DNA from: a bacterium
Lineage (GTDB): Bacteria > JAMCPX01
Reading direction: 5' to 3'
Assembly (NCBI GenBank): GCA_021792615.1
Contig: JAJYUJ010000003.1
Span: forward strand, 38,700 to 102,699
Length of the DNA: 64,000 nt
Within the stretch, counting starts at the first letter, position 1, and each line of letters starts with the position of its first letter. Positions 46,950 through 56,377 of this stretch are shown here, piece by piece. A program made the translations under genes and the position numbers. The notes beneath the pieces are model-generated. The model worked only from the letters and a program-made list of their open reading frames with translations. It made no database searches and was not told the DNA's origin.

Positions 46950-47822
46950 ATGAATGGAAAAAATATTATAGACATAAACAAGACTCACGAGAAAGAGCCC
47001 CGGACGGAAAAGAGGCAGGTAAGGGGTGTGGGCAGGGGCATTTTCCTGCTTCCCAACCTGTTTACCTCTGCGAGTCTGTTTTCCGGTTTTTATTCAATCA
47101 TAGCGACGTTTAACGGCAACTATTTTTATGGCGCTATCGCCATAATATTTTCCATCTTTTTTGACGGCATCGACGGGAAGGTGGCACGACTGACGCATAC
47201 CACAAGCGCTTTTGGCGTTGAGTATGACTCACTCTCGGACCTTGTGGGTTTTGGCGTGGCTCCGGCATTTCTCGCGTATTCCATTGCACTGAGCTCGTTC
47301 GGCAGGGTTGGATGGGTAATTGCATTCATCTATGTCGCCTGCGCCGCGATAAGACTGGCGAGATTTAATGTCCAAATCGATACCGTTGAAAAGAGCGTTT
47401 TTAACGGCCTGCCTTCACCTGCTGCGGCAGGTCTGGTGACGACGACCATTTTACTTTACGTTACGCCCTCAACAGGTCTTGACGAAGATAAAAAGGTATT
47501 GTTTTCTTCCATGATAAAGCATCCCATCGATCTCATATTGAACAAACCGATCGATTTTATACTCTCTCAGCATTTTACGATCCTGCTGCTTGTACTCATT
47601 TCAGGATTGCTTATGATAAGTACGGTAAAATATAAAAGTTTTAAAAATGCAGACATGATAAAGGAAAAGCCTGTTTCATTTTTGATGCTTGCAATCGTAA
47701 TGATGTCGTTGATCGTGCTTGAGCCGGTCAAGATGTTATTCGCTATATTCATTATTTACACGGCATCCGGTCTGATCGCCCTCCTACTCCCCAAAAGGGG
47801 AGAAAAGAAATTAACTATTTAA
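46950..47822 (+). CDS. pssA: CDP-diacylglycerol-serine O-phosphatidyltransferase
   Basis: A 290-residue integral membrane enzyme of the CDP-alcohol phosphatidyltransferase family, supplying phosphatidylserine for Psd. The active-site motif is complete in DGIDGKVARLTHTTSAFGVEYDSLSD (read as DG-x2-AR-x8-G-x3-D-x3-D). The first 30 residues are hydrophilic and charged, an extension over many homologues. The ending contains an additional hydrophobic stretch (LEPVKMLFAIFIIYTASGLI). No clear SD; it directly follows psd. Confidence 0.93.
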   Translation: MNGKNIIDINKTHEKEPRTEKRQVRGVGRGIFLLPNLFTSASLFSGFYSIIATFNGNYFYGAIAIIFSIFFDGIDGKVARLTHTTSAFGVEYDSLSDLVGFGVAPAFLAYSIALSSFGRVGWVIAFIYVACAAIRLARFNVQIDTVEKSVFNGLPSPAAAGLVTTTILLYVTPSTGLDEDKKVLFSSMIKHPIDLILNKPIDFILSQHFTILLLVLISGLLMISTVKYKSFKNADMIKEKPVSFLMLAIVMMSLIVLEPVKMLFAIFIIYTASGLIALLLPKRGEKKLTI

Positions 47823-47952
47823 AATAGTACATTTTTAATTTTATCGAAAACCCGGTCCAGCCAAGCGGATCCCTCCTGTATAAGGAACAAAAAAACAGCA
47901 AGATAAACGGGTTTCTTATGAGGAGGACGAAATGAAAAAAAAGGAGGATACA

Positions 47953-49482
47953 ATGAATAATAAAATATTGATATTCGATACAACATTAAGAGACGGAGAG
48001 CAATCCCCAGGCTCGAGCATGAACATGCAGGAAAAATTAAAGGTTGCACAGCAGTTAAAGCGGTTGAATGTGGATATCATCGAGGCCGGATTTCCCATAG
48101 CATCTGTGGGTGATTTCGAGGCGGTGAAAGAGGTGGCCTCCATGGTAAAAGGTATAACCATTGCAGGGCTTGCGCGGACAAACAGGGAGGACGTCGAAAG
48201 GGCATACGAGGCATTGAAACCGGCAGACAAGCCCAGAATCCACGTTTTTGTAGCAACCTCCGATATACACCTGAAGGCAAAACTGAAGAAGACCAGGGAA
48301 GAGGTACTTCAGATGACTGCGGAGTCCGTAGCGCGTGCGAAAGGATTTGTCGATGACGTGGAATTCTCGGCAGAGGATGCGACGCGCAGTGACAAAGACT
48401 ATCTGGTGGAGGTCTTTCAGACGGCAATCGATGCCGGTGCAACGACCATAAATATTCCCGATACCGTCGGATATACGACCCCTGACGAATTCGCGGAGCT
48501 TATCAGGTATGTAAGGACAAACATAAAAGCTCCGGACTCCGTTATTATCAGCGTACACTGCCACAATGACCTCGGTCTCGGGGTCGCCAATTCGCTCGCA
48601 GCGCTGAAAGAGGGAGCGAGGCAGATAGAATGTACCATAAACGGCATTGGCGAGAGGGCGGGGAATGCCGCCCTGGAAGAGATAGTCATGGCACTGAAAA
48701 CAAGAAAAAACTTCTTTCAGTGTTACAGCGATGTCGTTACGGAACAGATCTATCCGTCCAGCAGGCTGCTCAGCCAGATTACCGGTATATCCGTACAGCC
48801 CAATAAGGCCGTTGTCGGTGGCAATGCGTTTGCACACGAGGCAGGTATCCATCAGGACGGTGTATTAAAAGAAAAGCTGACGTATGAGATAATGACACCG
48901 CAATCCATTGGCTTGCCCTCGAACATGCTTGTCCTCGGAAAGCATTCCGGCAGGCATGCCTTCAGGGAAAGGGTAAAATCGCTCGGGTACGAATTAACCG
49001 ATGAGCAGATCGATAACGCCTTCGTCGTCTTTAAGCAGATCGCGGATAAGAAGAAAGAGGTTTATGATGAGGACATCGAGGCCATTGTAGCGGACAGGGT
49101 CCTGCACTGGGAGGAGAAGTATAAACTGGAGTCCGTGAATATCGCTTCGGGAACGGATATGCTTCCTTCGGCAACGGTAAAGATAACTATGGACGCAAAC
49201 GTTGTGACCGAGAGCGGCAGCGGTGACGGGCCGGTTGATGCCGTTTATAAGACCATTACCTCGATAACAAAAACCAAAAGCAGGCTTATGCGGTATCAGG
49301 TCAATGCAATAACCGGCGGGACGGATGCACAGGGCGAGGTATCGGTCAGGATAGAAGAAGACAGTCATACTGTGAGCGGAACCGGTTCCGATACGGACAT
49401 CATTGTTGCGAGCGCCAAGGCGTACATAAACGCTTTGAATAAGCTTGAACAGAAAAAGGTGAATAAGATAAAAGGGTTTTAA
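47953..49482 (+). CDS. leuA: 2-isopropylmalate synthase
   Basis: A 509-residue enzyme condensing acetyl-CoA with 2-oxoisovalerate, the first leucine step. It opens IFDTTLRDGEQSPGSSM, has the metal-binding HCHNDLGLGVANSLAAL and INGIGERAGNAALEE, and a C-terminal LeuA regulatory domain (from about residue 390) expected to bind leucine. Two in-frame ATGs each have a strong SD: 47932 (GGAGGACGA) and 47953 (AAGGAGG, itself inside the first seven codons). The later start matches family N termini. The 110-base spacer after pssA has inverted AACCCG/CGGGTT arms but no T-box motif that I can see. Confidence 0.94.
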   Translation: MNNKILIFDTTLRDGEQSPGSSMNMQEKLKVAQQLKRLNVDIIEAGFPIASVGDFEAVKEVASMVKGITIAGLARTNREDVERAYEALKPADKPRIHVFVATSDIHLKAKLKKTREEVLQMTAESVARAKGFVDDVEFSAEDATRSDKDYLVEVFQTAIDAGATTINIPDTVGYTTPDEFAELIRYVRTNIKAPDSVIISVHCHNDLGLGVANSLAALKEGARQIECTINGIGERAGNAALEEIVMALKTRKNFFQCYSDVVTEQIYPSSRLLSQITGISVQPNKAVVGGNAFAHEAGIHQDGVLKEKLTYEIMTPQSIGLPSNMLVLGKHSGRHAFRERVKSLGYELTDEQIDNAFVVFKQIADKKKEVYDEDIEAIVADRVLHWEEKYKLESVNIASGTDMLPSATVKITMDANVVTESGSGDGPVDAVYKTITSITKTKSRLMRYQVNAITGGTDAQGEVSVRIEEDSHTVSGTGSDTDIIVASAKAYINALNKLEQKKVNKIKGF

Positions 49483-49488
49483 AGACGG

Positions 49489-49519
49489 CCACTTTTCCGC
49501 CTGACAAGCGGAAAAGTGG
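49489..49519. other. Perfect hairpin between leuA and leuC
   Basis: A 12-bp stem CCACTTTTCCGC/GCGGAAAAGTGG with the seven-base loop CTGACAA follows the leuA stop by six bases. There is no T tract after it, so it is more likely an mRNA-stability or processing element, or a partial terminator, than a full intrinsic terminator. Confidence 0.75.
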
Positions 49520-49548
49520 TAGAAAATAACAACAGAAAGGAATTGAAT

Positions 49549-50832
49549 ATGGGAATGACGATAACGGAAAAGATTTTGGCACAACATGCAGGAGTACAGC
49601 ATGTTGAACCCGGGCAGCTCATTATGGCAGGCGTCGATCTGGCACTCGGTAACGATGTGACGGCACCTATTGCCATCGATGAATTCAAGAGGCACGGCGG
49701 TAAAGAGGTTTTTGATAAGAGCAGGGTGGTGCTTGTGCCGGATCATTTTGCGCCGAACAAGGACATAAAATCAGCAGTCCAATGCAAGATTCTCAGGGAT
49801 TTTGCGAAAGAAAAAGGCATTGAAAACTACTTCGAATTGGGAAATATGGGAATCGAGCATGCATTGCTGCCGGAAACAGGGCTTGTTGCACCGGGAGATC
49901 TTATCATCGGAGCGGACAGTCACACCTGTACGTACGGCGCTGTCGGTGCCTTTTCAACGGGCGTGGGCAGTACGGACCTTGCGGCAGCCATGATAAGCGG
50001 TAAGGCATGGTTTAAAGTTCCGCCGAGCATCAAATTCGTTTATCACAGCAGTAAAAAAGGTAAACTCAAGAGCTGGGTGTACGGCAAGGATGTTATCCTT
50101 TTCACGATAGGAGAAATAGGTGTCGACGGTGCGTTGTACAAGGCAATGGAGTTCACCGGCGATGTTATCGATGCCATGAACATGAGCGAACGGTTTACGA
50201 TGTGCAATATGGTAATCGAGGCAGGAGGAAAAAACGGCATTGTCGTACCGGATACGACAACGGTGAATTATGTAAACCAGAGGGTCAAAAGGGCTTACAC
50301 GGTTTTCACATCAGACGCAGATGCGAGATATGAGCATGTCTATGAATACGATCTCTCGAACCTGAAACCGCAGGTGGCATTTCCTCACTTGCCCGAGAAT
50401 ACAAAAAACATCGACGAGGTCGGCAGGATAGACATCGATCAGGCGTTTGTCGGTTCATGCACGAACGGATGGATAGAGGATTTGAGGATAGCGGCATCCA
50501 TCGTAAAGGGCAGAAAGGTGAATTCCAACCTCAGGATGATCGTGATACCGGCAACCCCCCAGATATACCGGCAGGCATTGAAGGAAGGGCTTATCGAGAC
50601 CTTTGTCGATGCGGGCGCCGTCTTCAGCATACCGACCTGCGGTCCGTGTCTCGGCGGGCATATGGGCGTCCTTGCTCCGGGTGAGAGAGCTGTTGCAACG
50701 ACGAACAGGAACTTCAAGGGCAGGATGGGGGATCTGAAGAGCGAGGTTTATCTTGCGAACCCGGCGGTAGTAGCTGCTTCGGCGGTGCTCGGCAGGATAG
50801 GATCACCCGAGGAACTGGGGATAAAAGGATAA
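49549..50832 (+). CDS. leuC: 3-isopropylmalate dehydratase large subunit
   Basis: A 427-residue aconitase-family subunit isomerising isopropylmalate. Cluster cysteines are in [11 protein letters not shown] and [10 protein letters not shown], with the substrate region [20 protein letters not shown]. The length and the split from LeuD fit the short type (LeuC2-like) of archaea and Deltaproteobacteria, closer to homoaconitase than the 466-residue E. coli LeuC. ATG at 49549 has AAGGA upstream; ATGs at 49516 and 49555 are also in frame. leuD follows after a repeat-bearing spacer. Confidence 0.93.
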   Translation: MGMTITEKILAQHAGVQHVEPGQLIMAGVDLALGNDVTAPIAIDEFKRHGGKEVFDKSRVVLVPDHFAPNKDIKSAVQCKILRDFAKEKGIENYFELGNMGIEHALLPETGLVAPGDLIIGADSHTCTYGAVGAFSTGVGSTDLAAAMISGKAWFKVPPSIKFVYHSSKKGKLKSWVYGKDVILFTIGEIGVDGALYKAMEFTGDVIDAMNMSERFTMCNMVIEAGGKNGIVVPDTTTVNYVNQRVKRAYTVFTSDADARYEHVYEYDLSNLKPQVAFPHLPENTKNIDEVGRIDIDQAFVGSCTNGWIEDLRIAASIVKGRKVNSNLRMIVIPATPQIYRQALKEGLIETFVDAGAVFSIPTCGPCLGGHMGVLAPGERAVATTNRNFKGRMGDLKSEVYLANPAVVAASAVLGRIGSPEELGIKG

Positions 50833-50855
50833 TAGATAACAATGCATAGTGTTCA

Positions 50856-50948
50856 ATCGTCGTTGCGAAACAAAGGTGAAGCAATCCCTCAAGAGTAGGG
50901 GAGATTGCTTCGTCGTCCCGCCTCCGGCGGGACTACTCGCAATGACCG
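50856..50948. repeat. Inverted pair of GTCATTGCGA/GCAATC-type repeats
   Basis: In the leuC-leuD spacer. The left arm (50857-50887) begins CGTCGTTGCGA and reaches GAAGCAATCCC; the right arm (50899-50948) is its complement, GAGATTGCTTCGTCG...TCGCAATGACC, with an inner hairpin GTCCCGCC/GGCGGGAC. The layout parallels the GTCATTCCC pairs: outward GTCATT-like ends with AATC inside. Confidence 0.75.
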
Positions 50949-50981
50949 TATGAACAGTATAATAAGATTAGGAGGCATAGA

Positions 50982-51473
50982 ATGATAATACGGGGCAATG
51001 CACATGTGTTCGGCAATGATATAGACACGGACGTCATTATACCTGCGCGGTATCTGAATACTTTTGATCATGACGAACTGGCAAAGCACGCTATGGAGGG
51101 TGTTGAGGCCGATTTTTACAAAAAGGTGACCAAGGGGGATATCATCGTCGGCGGTTCGAACTTCGGCAGCGGTTCGTCGAGAGAGCACGCACCTATTGCT
51201 ATCATGGCAACCGGGATATCCCTTGTCATAGCAAGAAGCTTTGCAAGGATATTCTACAGGAATGCGTTCAATATAGGGCTGCCGCTGCTTGAGGTGAATG
51301 AGGATATCGACAGTATAAAAACAGGTACACCCCTTGAGGTTAATCTTGACACGGGGCTCATAAAAGAGCTTTTAACTAATAAAGTTTATAATGCTGCGCC
51401 TATTCCGGAGTTTATGCAGGAGTTGCTGAGAGCAGGCGGGTTGATGAATTATATGGAGAAGAAGGGACACTAA
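50982..51473 (+). CDS. leuD: 3-isopropylmalate dehydratase small subunit
   Basis: A 163-residue swivel-domain subunit partner of LeuC. Marks are AHVFGNDIDTDVIIPARYLNT and the substrate-recognition loop GGSNFGSGSSREHAPIAI. The size is that of the short archaeal-type LeuD. TAGGAGG stands before the ATG at 50982. The gene lies between two different repeat-bearing spacers in the leu cluster. Confidence 0.95.
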   Translation: MIIRGNAHVFGNDIDTDVIIPARYLNTFDHDELAKHAMEGVEADFYKKVTKGDIIVGGSNFGSGSSREHAPIAIMATGISLVIARSFARIFYRNAFNIGLPLLEVNEDIDSIKTGTPLEVNLDTGLIKELLTNKVYNAAPIPEFMQELLRAGGLMNYMEKKGH

Positions 51474-51481
51474 ATAAAAAG

Positions 51482-51563
51482 AGATTCGTCGCCGTGGCAC
51501 CGGTGCGCCTCTTCTCAGAATGACAACGAATGTTCCGTCATTCTGAAGGAAGCGAAGAATCTG
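51482..51563. repeat. Inverted pair of GTCATTCTGA/GAATCT-type repeats
   Basis: In the leuD-leuB spacer. The left copy (51482-51524, on the minus strand) runs AGATTCGTCG...TCAGAATGAC; the right copy (51537-51563) is GTCATTCTGAAGG...GAAGAATCTG. Here the GTCATT ends face each other, the reverse of the other families in this window. The left copy holds an inner GGCACCGGTGCG palindrome. Confidence 0.75.
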
Positions 51564-51597
51564 CCGAGTAAAATAAATACAGTGGAGAATGAAGTAT

Positions 51598-52659
51598 ATG
51601 AAAAAGAAAATTGTTGTTTTCCCCGGGGACGGAATAGGACCGGAGGTTGTAGAGCAGGCAAAAAAGGTGCTTGCCAGGGTAGCGGAAAAAGGAAAGATTA
51701 AGCTCGAAATGCAGGAATTTCCTATCGGCGGTGCAAGCATAGATATCTATGGAGTGCCGCTCAAAGAAGAATATCTCAAGGAAGCAAAAAAGGCGGATGC
51801 TGTACTGCTGGGTGCAGTCGGAGGCCCAAAGTGGGATGTCGTTGAATCTTCTATCAGGCCTGAAAAGGCTTTGCTTGCACTCAGAGAGGGACTTAAGACG
51901 TACGCAAACCTCAGGCCTGCAAAACCTTATATAGCCTTGCTCAAGGCGTCAACCTTGAAACCCGAGGTCATAGAAAATGTTGATATACTGGTCGTACGGG
52001 AGCTAACCGGCGGCATATATTTCGGCAAACCAAGAGGCATAAAGGAGAACAAGAAAGGTTATAACACGCTTGTATATTCCCGCAAAGAGATTGAAAGGAT
52101 TGCGAAAAGGGCTTTTGAGGCGGCGATGCTCAGGAAGAACCATGTAACAAGCGTCGATAAGGCGAATATACTCGAAACATCCATGTTCTGGAGGCAAATC
52201 GTTAAAGAGGTCGCAGTCGCATATCCAGAGGTCAGACTCGATCACCTGTATGTCGACAATTGCGCTATGCAGATCATTCGGAACCCGGCGCAATTCGACG
52301 TCATACTCACGGACAATATGTTCGGCGACATTCTCAGCGACGAGGCATCCATGCTCACGGGCTCGCTGGGCATGCTTCCCTCGGCAAGTGTCGGCGACAA
52401 GAAGGGTCTCTATGAACCGATACACGGATCTGCACCTGACATTGCAGGCAAGGGTATTGCCAACCCCATTGCAACGATTGCGTCCGTTGCAATGATGTTC
52501 AGGTATTCATTTAACAGAATGGAGTTTTCTGATATGATAGAAAATGCGATACAAAAAGTGCTCGACGCCGGCTTCCGTACAAAGGACATAGACGATGGGA
52601 CTGGCAGGCTGGTCTCGACACAGGAAATGGGCGAGGAGATAGTGAAAAGGATAGAATAA
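51598..52659 (+). CDS. leuB: 3-isopropylmalate dehydrogenase
   Basis: A 353-residue NAD-dependent enzyme giving 2-oxoisocaproate, the third leucine step. It shows [14 protein letters not shown], the catalytic [16 protein letters not shown], the Lys segment [12 protein letters not shown], metal aspartates in [14 protein letters not shown], and the NAD motif [21 protein letters not shown] 51598 lies ten bases after GGAG; the ATG at 51589 is only one base from it and is unlikely. Confidence 0.96.
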   Translation: MKKKIVVFPGDGIGPEVVEQAKKVLARVAEKGKIKLEMQEFPIGGASIDIYGVPLKEEYLKEAKKADAVLLGAVGGPKWDVVESSIRPEKALLALREGLKTYANLRPAKPYIALLKASTLKPEVIENVDILVVRELTGGIYFGKPRGIKENKKGYNTLVYSRKEIERIAKRAFEAAMLRKNHVTSVDKANILETSMFWRQIVKEVAVAYPEVRLDHLYVDNCAMQIIRNPAQFDVILTDNMFGDILSDEASMLTGSLGMLPSASVGDKKGLYEPIHGSAPDIAGKGIANPIATIASVAMMFRYSFNRMEFSDMIENAIQKVLDAGFRTKDIDDGTGRLVSTQEMGEEIVKRIE

Positions 52660-52680
52660 AGGAATTCAATATTTCACTGT

Positions 52681-52780
52681 GTCATTCCCGCGAAAGTGGG
52701 AATCCAGATGTTGTTTTTTTGAAAGAAGTAAATTAAATAACATATAAAGGCCTGGATTCCCGTTTACACGGGAATAACAG
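52681..52780. repeat. Inverted pair of GTCATTCCCG hairpins (empty element)
   Basis: In the 209-base leuB-asd spacer. Left: 52681-52707, stem ATTCCCGC/GTGGGAAT with a GAAA loop and the end AATCCAG. Right: 52752-52780, inverted, stem ATTCCCGT/ACGGGAAT and, on the GTCATT-like strand, a GTAA loop. The 44 bases between are A/T-rich with no ORF. Its ends are the same as those of the GIY-YIG cassette at 55983-56329. Confidence 0.9.
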
Positions 52781-52868
52781 AAATGAGATAGAGCATTCCA
52801 ACTTTTATAAAAGCAGACAGGTTAAAGTAGTAACAATAGATTACAATTAAATTAAAGGAGTTAAGGAA

Positions 52869-53894
52869 ATGGGAAGTAAAAGTTATTCAGTTGCCATTGC
52901 AGGTGCGACCGGTGCAGTCGGCAATGTGATGCTGCAGTTACTCGAGGAACGTAAGTTTCCGGTCAGGGAATTGAAATTGCTTGCTTCAAGCAAGTCAAAA
53001 GGAAAGACCCTTACATTCAAGGGAGAAAATATATCAGTGGAAGAATTGGGACCCAAGTCCTTCACAGGTGTTGAGGTAGCCCTTTTTTCTGCTGGTGCTT
53101 CCAGGAGCAAGGAGTTCGCAAAATACGCCGTCGAAGCAGGGGCTGTCGTTATAGACAACAGCTCTGCATTCAGGATGGAGCCGGATATTCCGCTCGTGGT
53201 ACCGGAGATAAATCCCGATGCAATAAAGCAGTACAAGAAAACAGGTATTATCGCCAATCCGAATTGTACGACTATCGTTACACTCATGGGTGCAGCTCCC
53301 CTGCACAAGTACGGCAAAATAAAACGCATGGTAGCCACAAGCTATCAGGCGGTTTCCGGTGCTGGTGCAAAGGCAATGGCGGAGCTCGAGGCCCAGGTAA
53401 GGGCATGGGCAAAGGGAGAACCGCTCAAGGTAGAGGTGTTTCCTTATCAGATTGCATTCAATGTGTTGCCGCATATTGATGTTTTTCTTGAAAACGGATA
53501 TACAAAAGAAGAGATGAAGCTTATCAATGAATCAAGAAAGATATTGAACGATCAGACGATAAAGGTTTCTCCGACGACCGTCAGGGTGCCTGTTTTCAGG
53601 GCTCATTCTGTTGCCGTCAATATCCAGACGGAAAAGAAGATTACCCGGCAAAAGGCCATAGAGCTGATAAACGCATTCCCCGGGGTACAGGTCGAAGATG
53701 ACCCGGCGCACAAAAAGTATCCGATGCCGTTGTTCATAGCGGGTCAGGACGATTGCTTTGTCGGCAGGATTCGCGAAGACGATTCTGTCGAGAACGGCCT
53801 CAATTTCTGGGTTGTCGGCGATCAGCTTAAGAAAGGCGCTGCTCTCAATGCCATTCAAATAGCAGAGCAGATGATAAAGGACAAGCTGTTGTGA
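52869..53894 (+). CDS. asd: Aspartate-semialdehyde dehydrogenase
   Basis: A 341-residue enzyme making aspartate semialdehyde for lysine, threonine, methionine and diaminopimelate. It has the NADP motif [19 protein letters not shown], the catalytic Cys133 in ANPNCTTI, the segment [14 protein letters not shown] and the substrate His in [21 protein letters not shown] precedes the ATG. The stop overlaps the next reading frame's GTG. Confidence 0.96.
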   Translation: MGSKSYSVAIAGATGAVGNVMLQLLEERKFPVRELKLLASSKSKGKTLTFKGENISVEELGPKSFTGVEVALFSAGASRSKEFAKYAVEAGAVVIDNSSAFRMEPDIPLVVPEINPDAIKQYKKTGIIANPNCTTIVTLMGAAPLHKYGKIKRMVATSYQAVSGAGAKAMAELEAQVRAWAKGEPLKVEVFPYQIAFNVLPHIDVFLENGYTKEEMKLINESRKILNDQTIKVSPTTVRVPVFRAHSVAVNIQTEKKITRQKAIELINAFPGVQVEDDPAHKKYPMPLFIAGQDDCFVGRIREDDSVENGLNFWVVGDQLKKGAALNAIQIAEQMIKDKLL

Positions 53895-56011
53895 ATGAAA
53901 AACGTTTGCATGCAGGAGGGGCAGGGCGTGCCCTGTCCGATAAAAAATCAGTTACATTCAGGGGCGGGGCGCTGCCTCGCCCTCTTCAAAAAGCAAGGGT
54001 TCAAAATTATAAACCTCTGCTCATAATACAGGTCCTTTTTAGTTTTCTTATTATTATCAGCTCTTTATTCGTTGCCGCATCCGCTGCATACGCGTTTCCC
54101 AACACAAAGGTTGCATCCATACCGGTTGGCAGCGGCCCTTACGGAATTGCGGGCAACGGAACGTATGCCGTTGTGGCAGAAAGCCAAACAGGAAGAGTGG
54201 ATATTATCAACCTTTCAACCAACACGCTTCTTTCCACAAGTGTTTTTGCCGGTACAAACCCATCCATGGTTGCTGTAACACCCGACGGAACACTCGCCTA
54301 TGTTACCGGTTATGGAAACAATGGGGCGAACACCACTGTTTATGCCGTAAGTCTGAACGCTTCGTCCAATTTTACCACATCTTCGGTTTCGGTCGGCAGC
54401 GGGCCTATCGGCATTGCGATAGTAAATAACATCGTGTTTGTAACAAATTATGGCAGTAATTCGTGGTCATATTTTCCCGTTGGCTCTTCTTCGCCGACAA
54501 CCGTGAACTCATGGGGAGGAGGACCTATCAGCATCGCTGCAAACGCAAGCGCAACCCAGGTTTATGTAGCCAACAGCACATCGAATACGGTCAATGTATT
54601 TCAGTCTAATTTTAATGGAACAAACACCTATGGTGTAACGGCAACGATTACCACGGGATTAAATCAACCGGACGCACTTTTATTGGTGCCGAATTCAACG
54701 ACCCTGTATGTTGCCAATGGGAATGGCAATACCCTGGATGTTATAAATACTTCTTCAAAGAGTGTTGTGGCTACTATCGCATTGCCTTCGGGCGGTCATC
54801 CGAACGGCCTCGCGCTTACGCCTGACAATGCGACCCTGATGGTCATGAATTCACCGGCAGGCGGTATTACCTATATTCAGGTATCCAACAACTCTGTAAT
54901 CAACAGCTTATCCCTGGGCTCGAACCTTGAACAGGCTTATATACCTTCCAATTCCAATGCCTATATTACGGATTATTCGGCAAACATGGTTTATCAGCTT
55001 TCAAGTGTAGTAACGATTATATCGGCAAGTCCTTCTGCTATCAATAATACTAACAACAATGTCTCTACAATTACATGGTCATCGACCATGTCGGGCACGT
55101 ATGAGGTGGAGATAGGAGGGAACGGCACCATGGGTACAGGCACGCCGATACCCGGAGACAGCGGCTCTGTGACCGCGGGCCAGCAGATGACGACACCGAT
55201 CTATGCGTCCGACCTTATCAATCTTGCCGGAGGTGCAAACGGGCCATACACGATATACATCTATGTAACGACCACGCAGGGGAGTATTGTCGCCTATACA
55301 TCCACGAACATTATACTCTTGACCACTGCACCGCAGCCTGCTTCCAATCTCTCTGCAACACCGGGTGATGGTAAAGCCCTTGTGAGCTGGACGGCAAGTC
55401 CCTCTCTGTACCTCGGCGGATACTCTCTTTATTATTCTACAGGTCTATTTGCTATCAATAGCCTTCCCGCAACCGTTGATGATGCAGGCAATACTACATC
55501 CTACACGCTGAGCGGACTTACCAACGGAACTCTGTATTATTTAGGCGTTGTCACCTATGATTTAGCCGGCAATACAAGCCCATTGAGTAATATTGCTACG
55601 GTTACGCCCGTCTACATACCGGGCCCGTCCGAAATTGCGGGACAGAAGGGTAATTGTTTCATTGCAACGGCAGCGTATGGATCATATGACGATTTCGATG
55701 TGTGGGTGTTGCGGCAGTTCCGCAACAAGGTCCTGCTGAAGAGCGACGCCGGCAGATGGTTTGTGAGAACGTATTACAGGCTCAGTCCTCCAATAGCCCA
55801 CTTCATAGCAGGGCATGACGCATTGAGGGCCATGGTACGGATATTGCTGAAACCGTTCGTCTTGGGGAGTATGGTGGTGCTCTACGGAACGACAATACAA
55901 AAGTTTATTATACTTTTCTTGTTTATGATAATATTCGTCATAGCAATAGAAGGTGTGAAACAAAAAGGAAAACTTCTGTTCTGTCATTCCCGTGAAAACG
56001 GGAATCCATAA
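53891..56011 (+). CDS. Secreted beta-propeller protein with fibronectin-III and CFI-box C-terminal domains
   Basis: Up to 706 residues. A hydrophobic signal segment [20 protein letters not shown] ends near AYA|FPN (about residue 69), unusually far from the GTG start. A YVTN-type beta-propeller of seven or so 40-residue repeats follows ([34 protein letters not shown]), then a fibronectin-III-like domain ([15 protein letters not shown]-type, about 490-580), and the CFI-box domain with [10 protein letters not shown] at residue 589, [23 protein letters not shown] and a final hydrophobic helix. Such C-termini are thought to mark surface proteins for sorting. The extreme N and C termini are encoded by repeat sequence; the last residues [10 protein letters not shown] are a translated GTCATTCCCG repeat. 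Confidence 0.75.
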   Translation: MNEKRLHAGGAGRALSDKKSVTFRGGALPRPLQKARVQNYKPLLIIQVLFSFLIIISSLFVAASAAYAFPNTKVASIPVGSGPYGIAGNGTYAVVAESQTGRVDIINLSTNTLLSTSVFAGTNPSMVAVTPDGTLAYVTGYGNNGANTTVYAVSLNASSNFTTSSVSVGSGPIGIAIVNNIVFVTNYGSNSWSYFPVGSSSPTTVNSWGGGPISIAANASATQVYVANSTSNTVNVFQSNFNGTNTYGVTATITTGLNQPDALLLVPNSTTLYVANGNGNTLDVINTSSKSVVATIALPSGGHPNGLALTPDNATLMVMNSPAGGITYIQVSNNSVINSLSLGSNLEQAYIPSNSNAYITDYSANMVYQLSSVVTIISASPSAINNTNNNVSTITWSSTMSGTYEVEIGGNGTMGTGTPIPGDSGSVTAGQQMTTPIYASDLINLAGGANGPYTIYIYVTTTQGSIVAYTSTNIILLTTAPQPASNLSATPGDGKALVSWTASPSLYLGGYSLYYSTGLFAINSLPATVDDAGNTTSYTLSGLTNGTLYYLGVVTYDLAGNTSPLSNIATVTPVYIPGPSEIAGQKGNCFIATAAYGSYDDFDVWVLRQFRNKVLLKSDAGRWFVRTYYRLSPPIAHFIAGHDALRAMVRILLKPFVLGSMVVLYGTTIQKFIILFLFMIIFVIAIEGVKQKGKLLFCHSRENGNP
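53919..53984. repeat. GC-rich hairpins at the 5' end of the CFI-box gene
   Basis: GGGCAGGGC-GT-GCCCTGTCC (53919-53938) and a second, less regular AGGGGCGGGGC...GCCTCGCCCT fold (about 53960-53984) lie in the first 30 codons of the following ORF. They resemble the hairpins at 9714-9786. In this reading frame they encode residues such as [10 protein letters not shown] and [10 protein letters not shown], which precede the signal peptide. Confidence 0.6.
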
Positions 56012-56329
56012 GAGTATTTATGACAAACCCCTATTATATTTATATATTAGCAAGCAGAAGGAACGGAACTTTATACGTTGGTGTTACAAACAATTTGATA
56101 AGGCGTATATATGAACATAAAGAAAACATTGTAGATGGTTTTACAAAACGATTTAGTGTTCATTCATTAGTATATTTTGAGCAAACAAATGATATAAATA
56201 GTGCATTATTAAGAGAGAAACAATTAAAGAAATGGAATAGAAAATGGAAGATAGAATTAATAGAAGGATTTAATCCAGAATGGGAAGATTTAGCAAAAGA
56301 CTGGATTCCCACTTCCGTGGGAATGACAG
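55983..56329. mobile_element. Putative GIY-YIG cassette bounded by inverted GTCATTCCC hairpins
   Basis: The left end (55983-56008) has stem ATTCCCGT/ACGGGAAT and loop GAAA. The right end (56302-56329) is inverted, stem ATTCCCAC/GTGGGAAT, with loop GGAA on the corresponding strand. The two ends differ by paired, compensating stem changes, so the fold is kept. A 114-codon GIY-YIG nuclease gene fills the 347-bp unit and its reading frame runs out through the right end. The empty pairs at 8626-8691 and 52681-52780 look like shortened copies. Mobility is inferred. Confidence 0.55.
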
Positions 56330-56364
56330 AAAAAAATAGTAGAATGGCAGGTTGCTCTTTATAA
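56020..56364 (+). CDS. Small GIY-YIG nuclease-family protein
   Basis: A 114-residue protein of the single-domain GIY-YIG group (UPF0213/YhbQ-like). The motif pair reads YIYIL (residues 6-10) and YVGVT (19-23), followed by the catalytic-type Arg in NNLIRRIYEHKE, and the Glu segment LLREKQLKKWNR. Residues from about 94 on (DWIPTSVGMT) are encoded by the right-hand repeat of the cassette, and the stop lies 35 bases beyond. Codon use is AT-rich compared with neighbours, suggesting separate origin. The family cuts DNA in repair, restriction or homing contexts; the exact role of these small free-standing proteins is not established. Confidence 0.85.
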   Translation: MTNPYYIYILASRRNGTLYVGVTNNLIRRIYEHKENIVDGFTKRFSVHSLVYFEQTNDINSALLREKQLKKWNRKWKIELIEGFNPEWEDLAKDWIPTSVGMTEKNSRMAGCSL

Positions 56365-56377
56365 GGAGAGAATAAGT

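Noticed and set aside
47823-47952. T-box or leucine attenuator before leuA
   Set aside because: No T-box consensus, no run of Leu codons in a leader peptide and no terminator hairpin with a T tract are visible; only weak AACCCG/CGGGTT arms.
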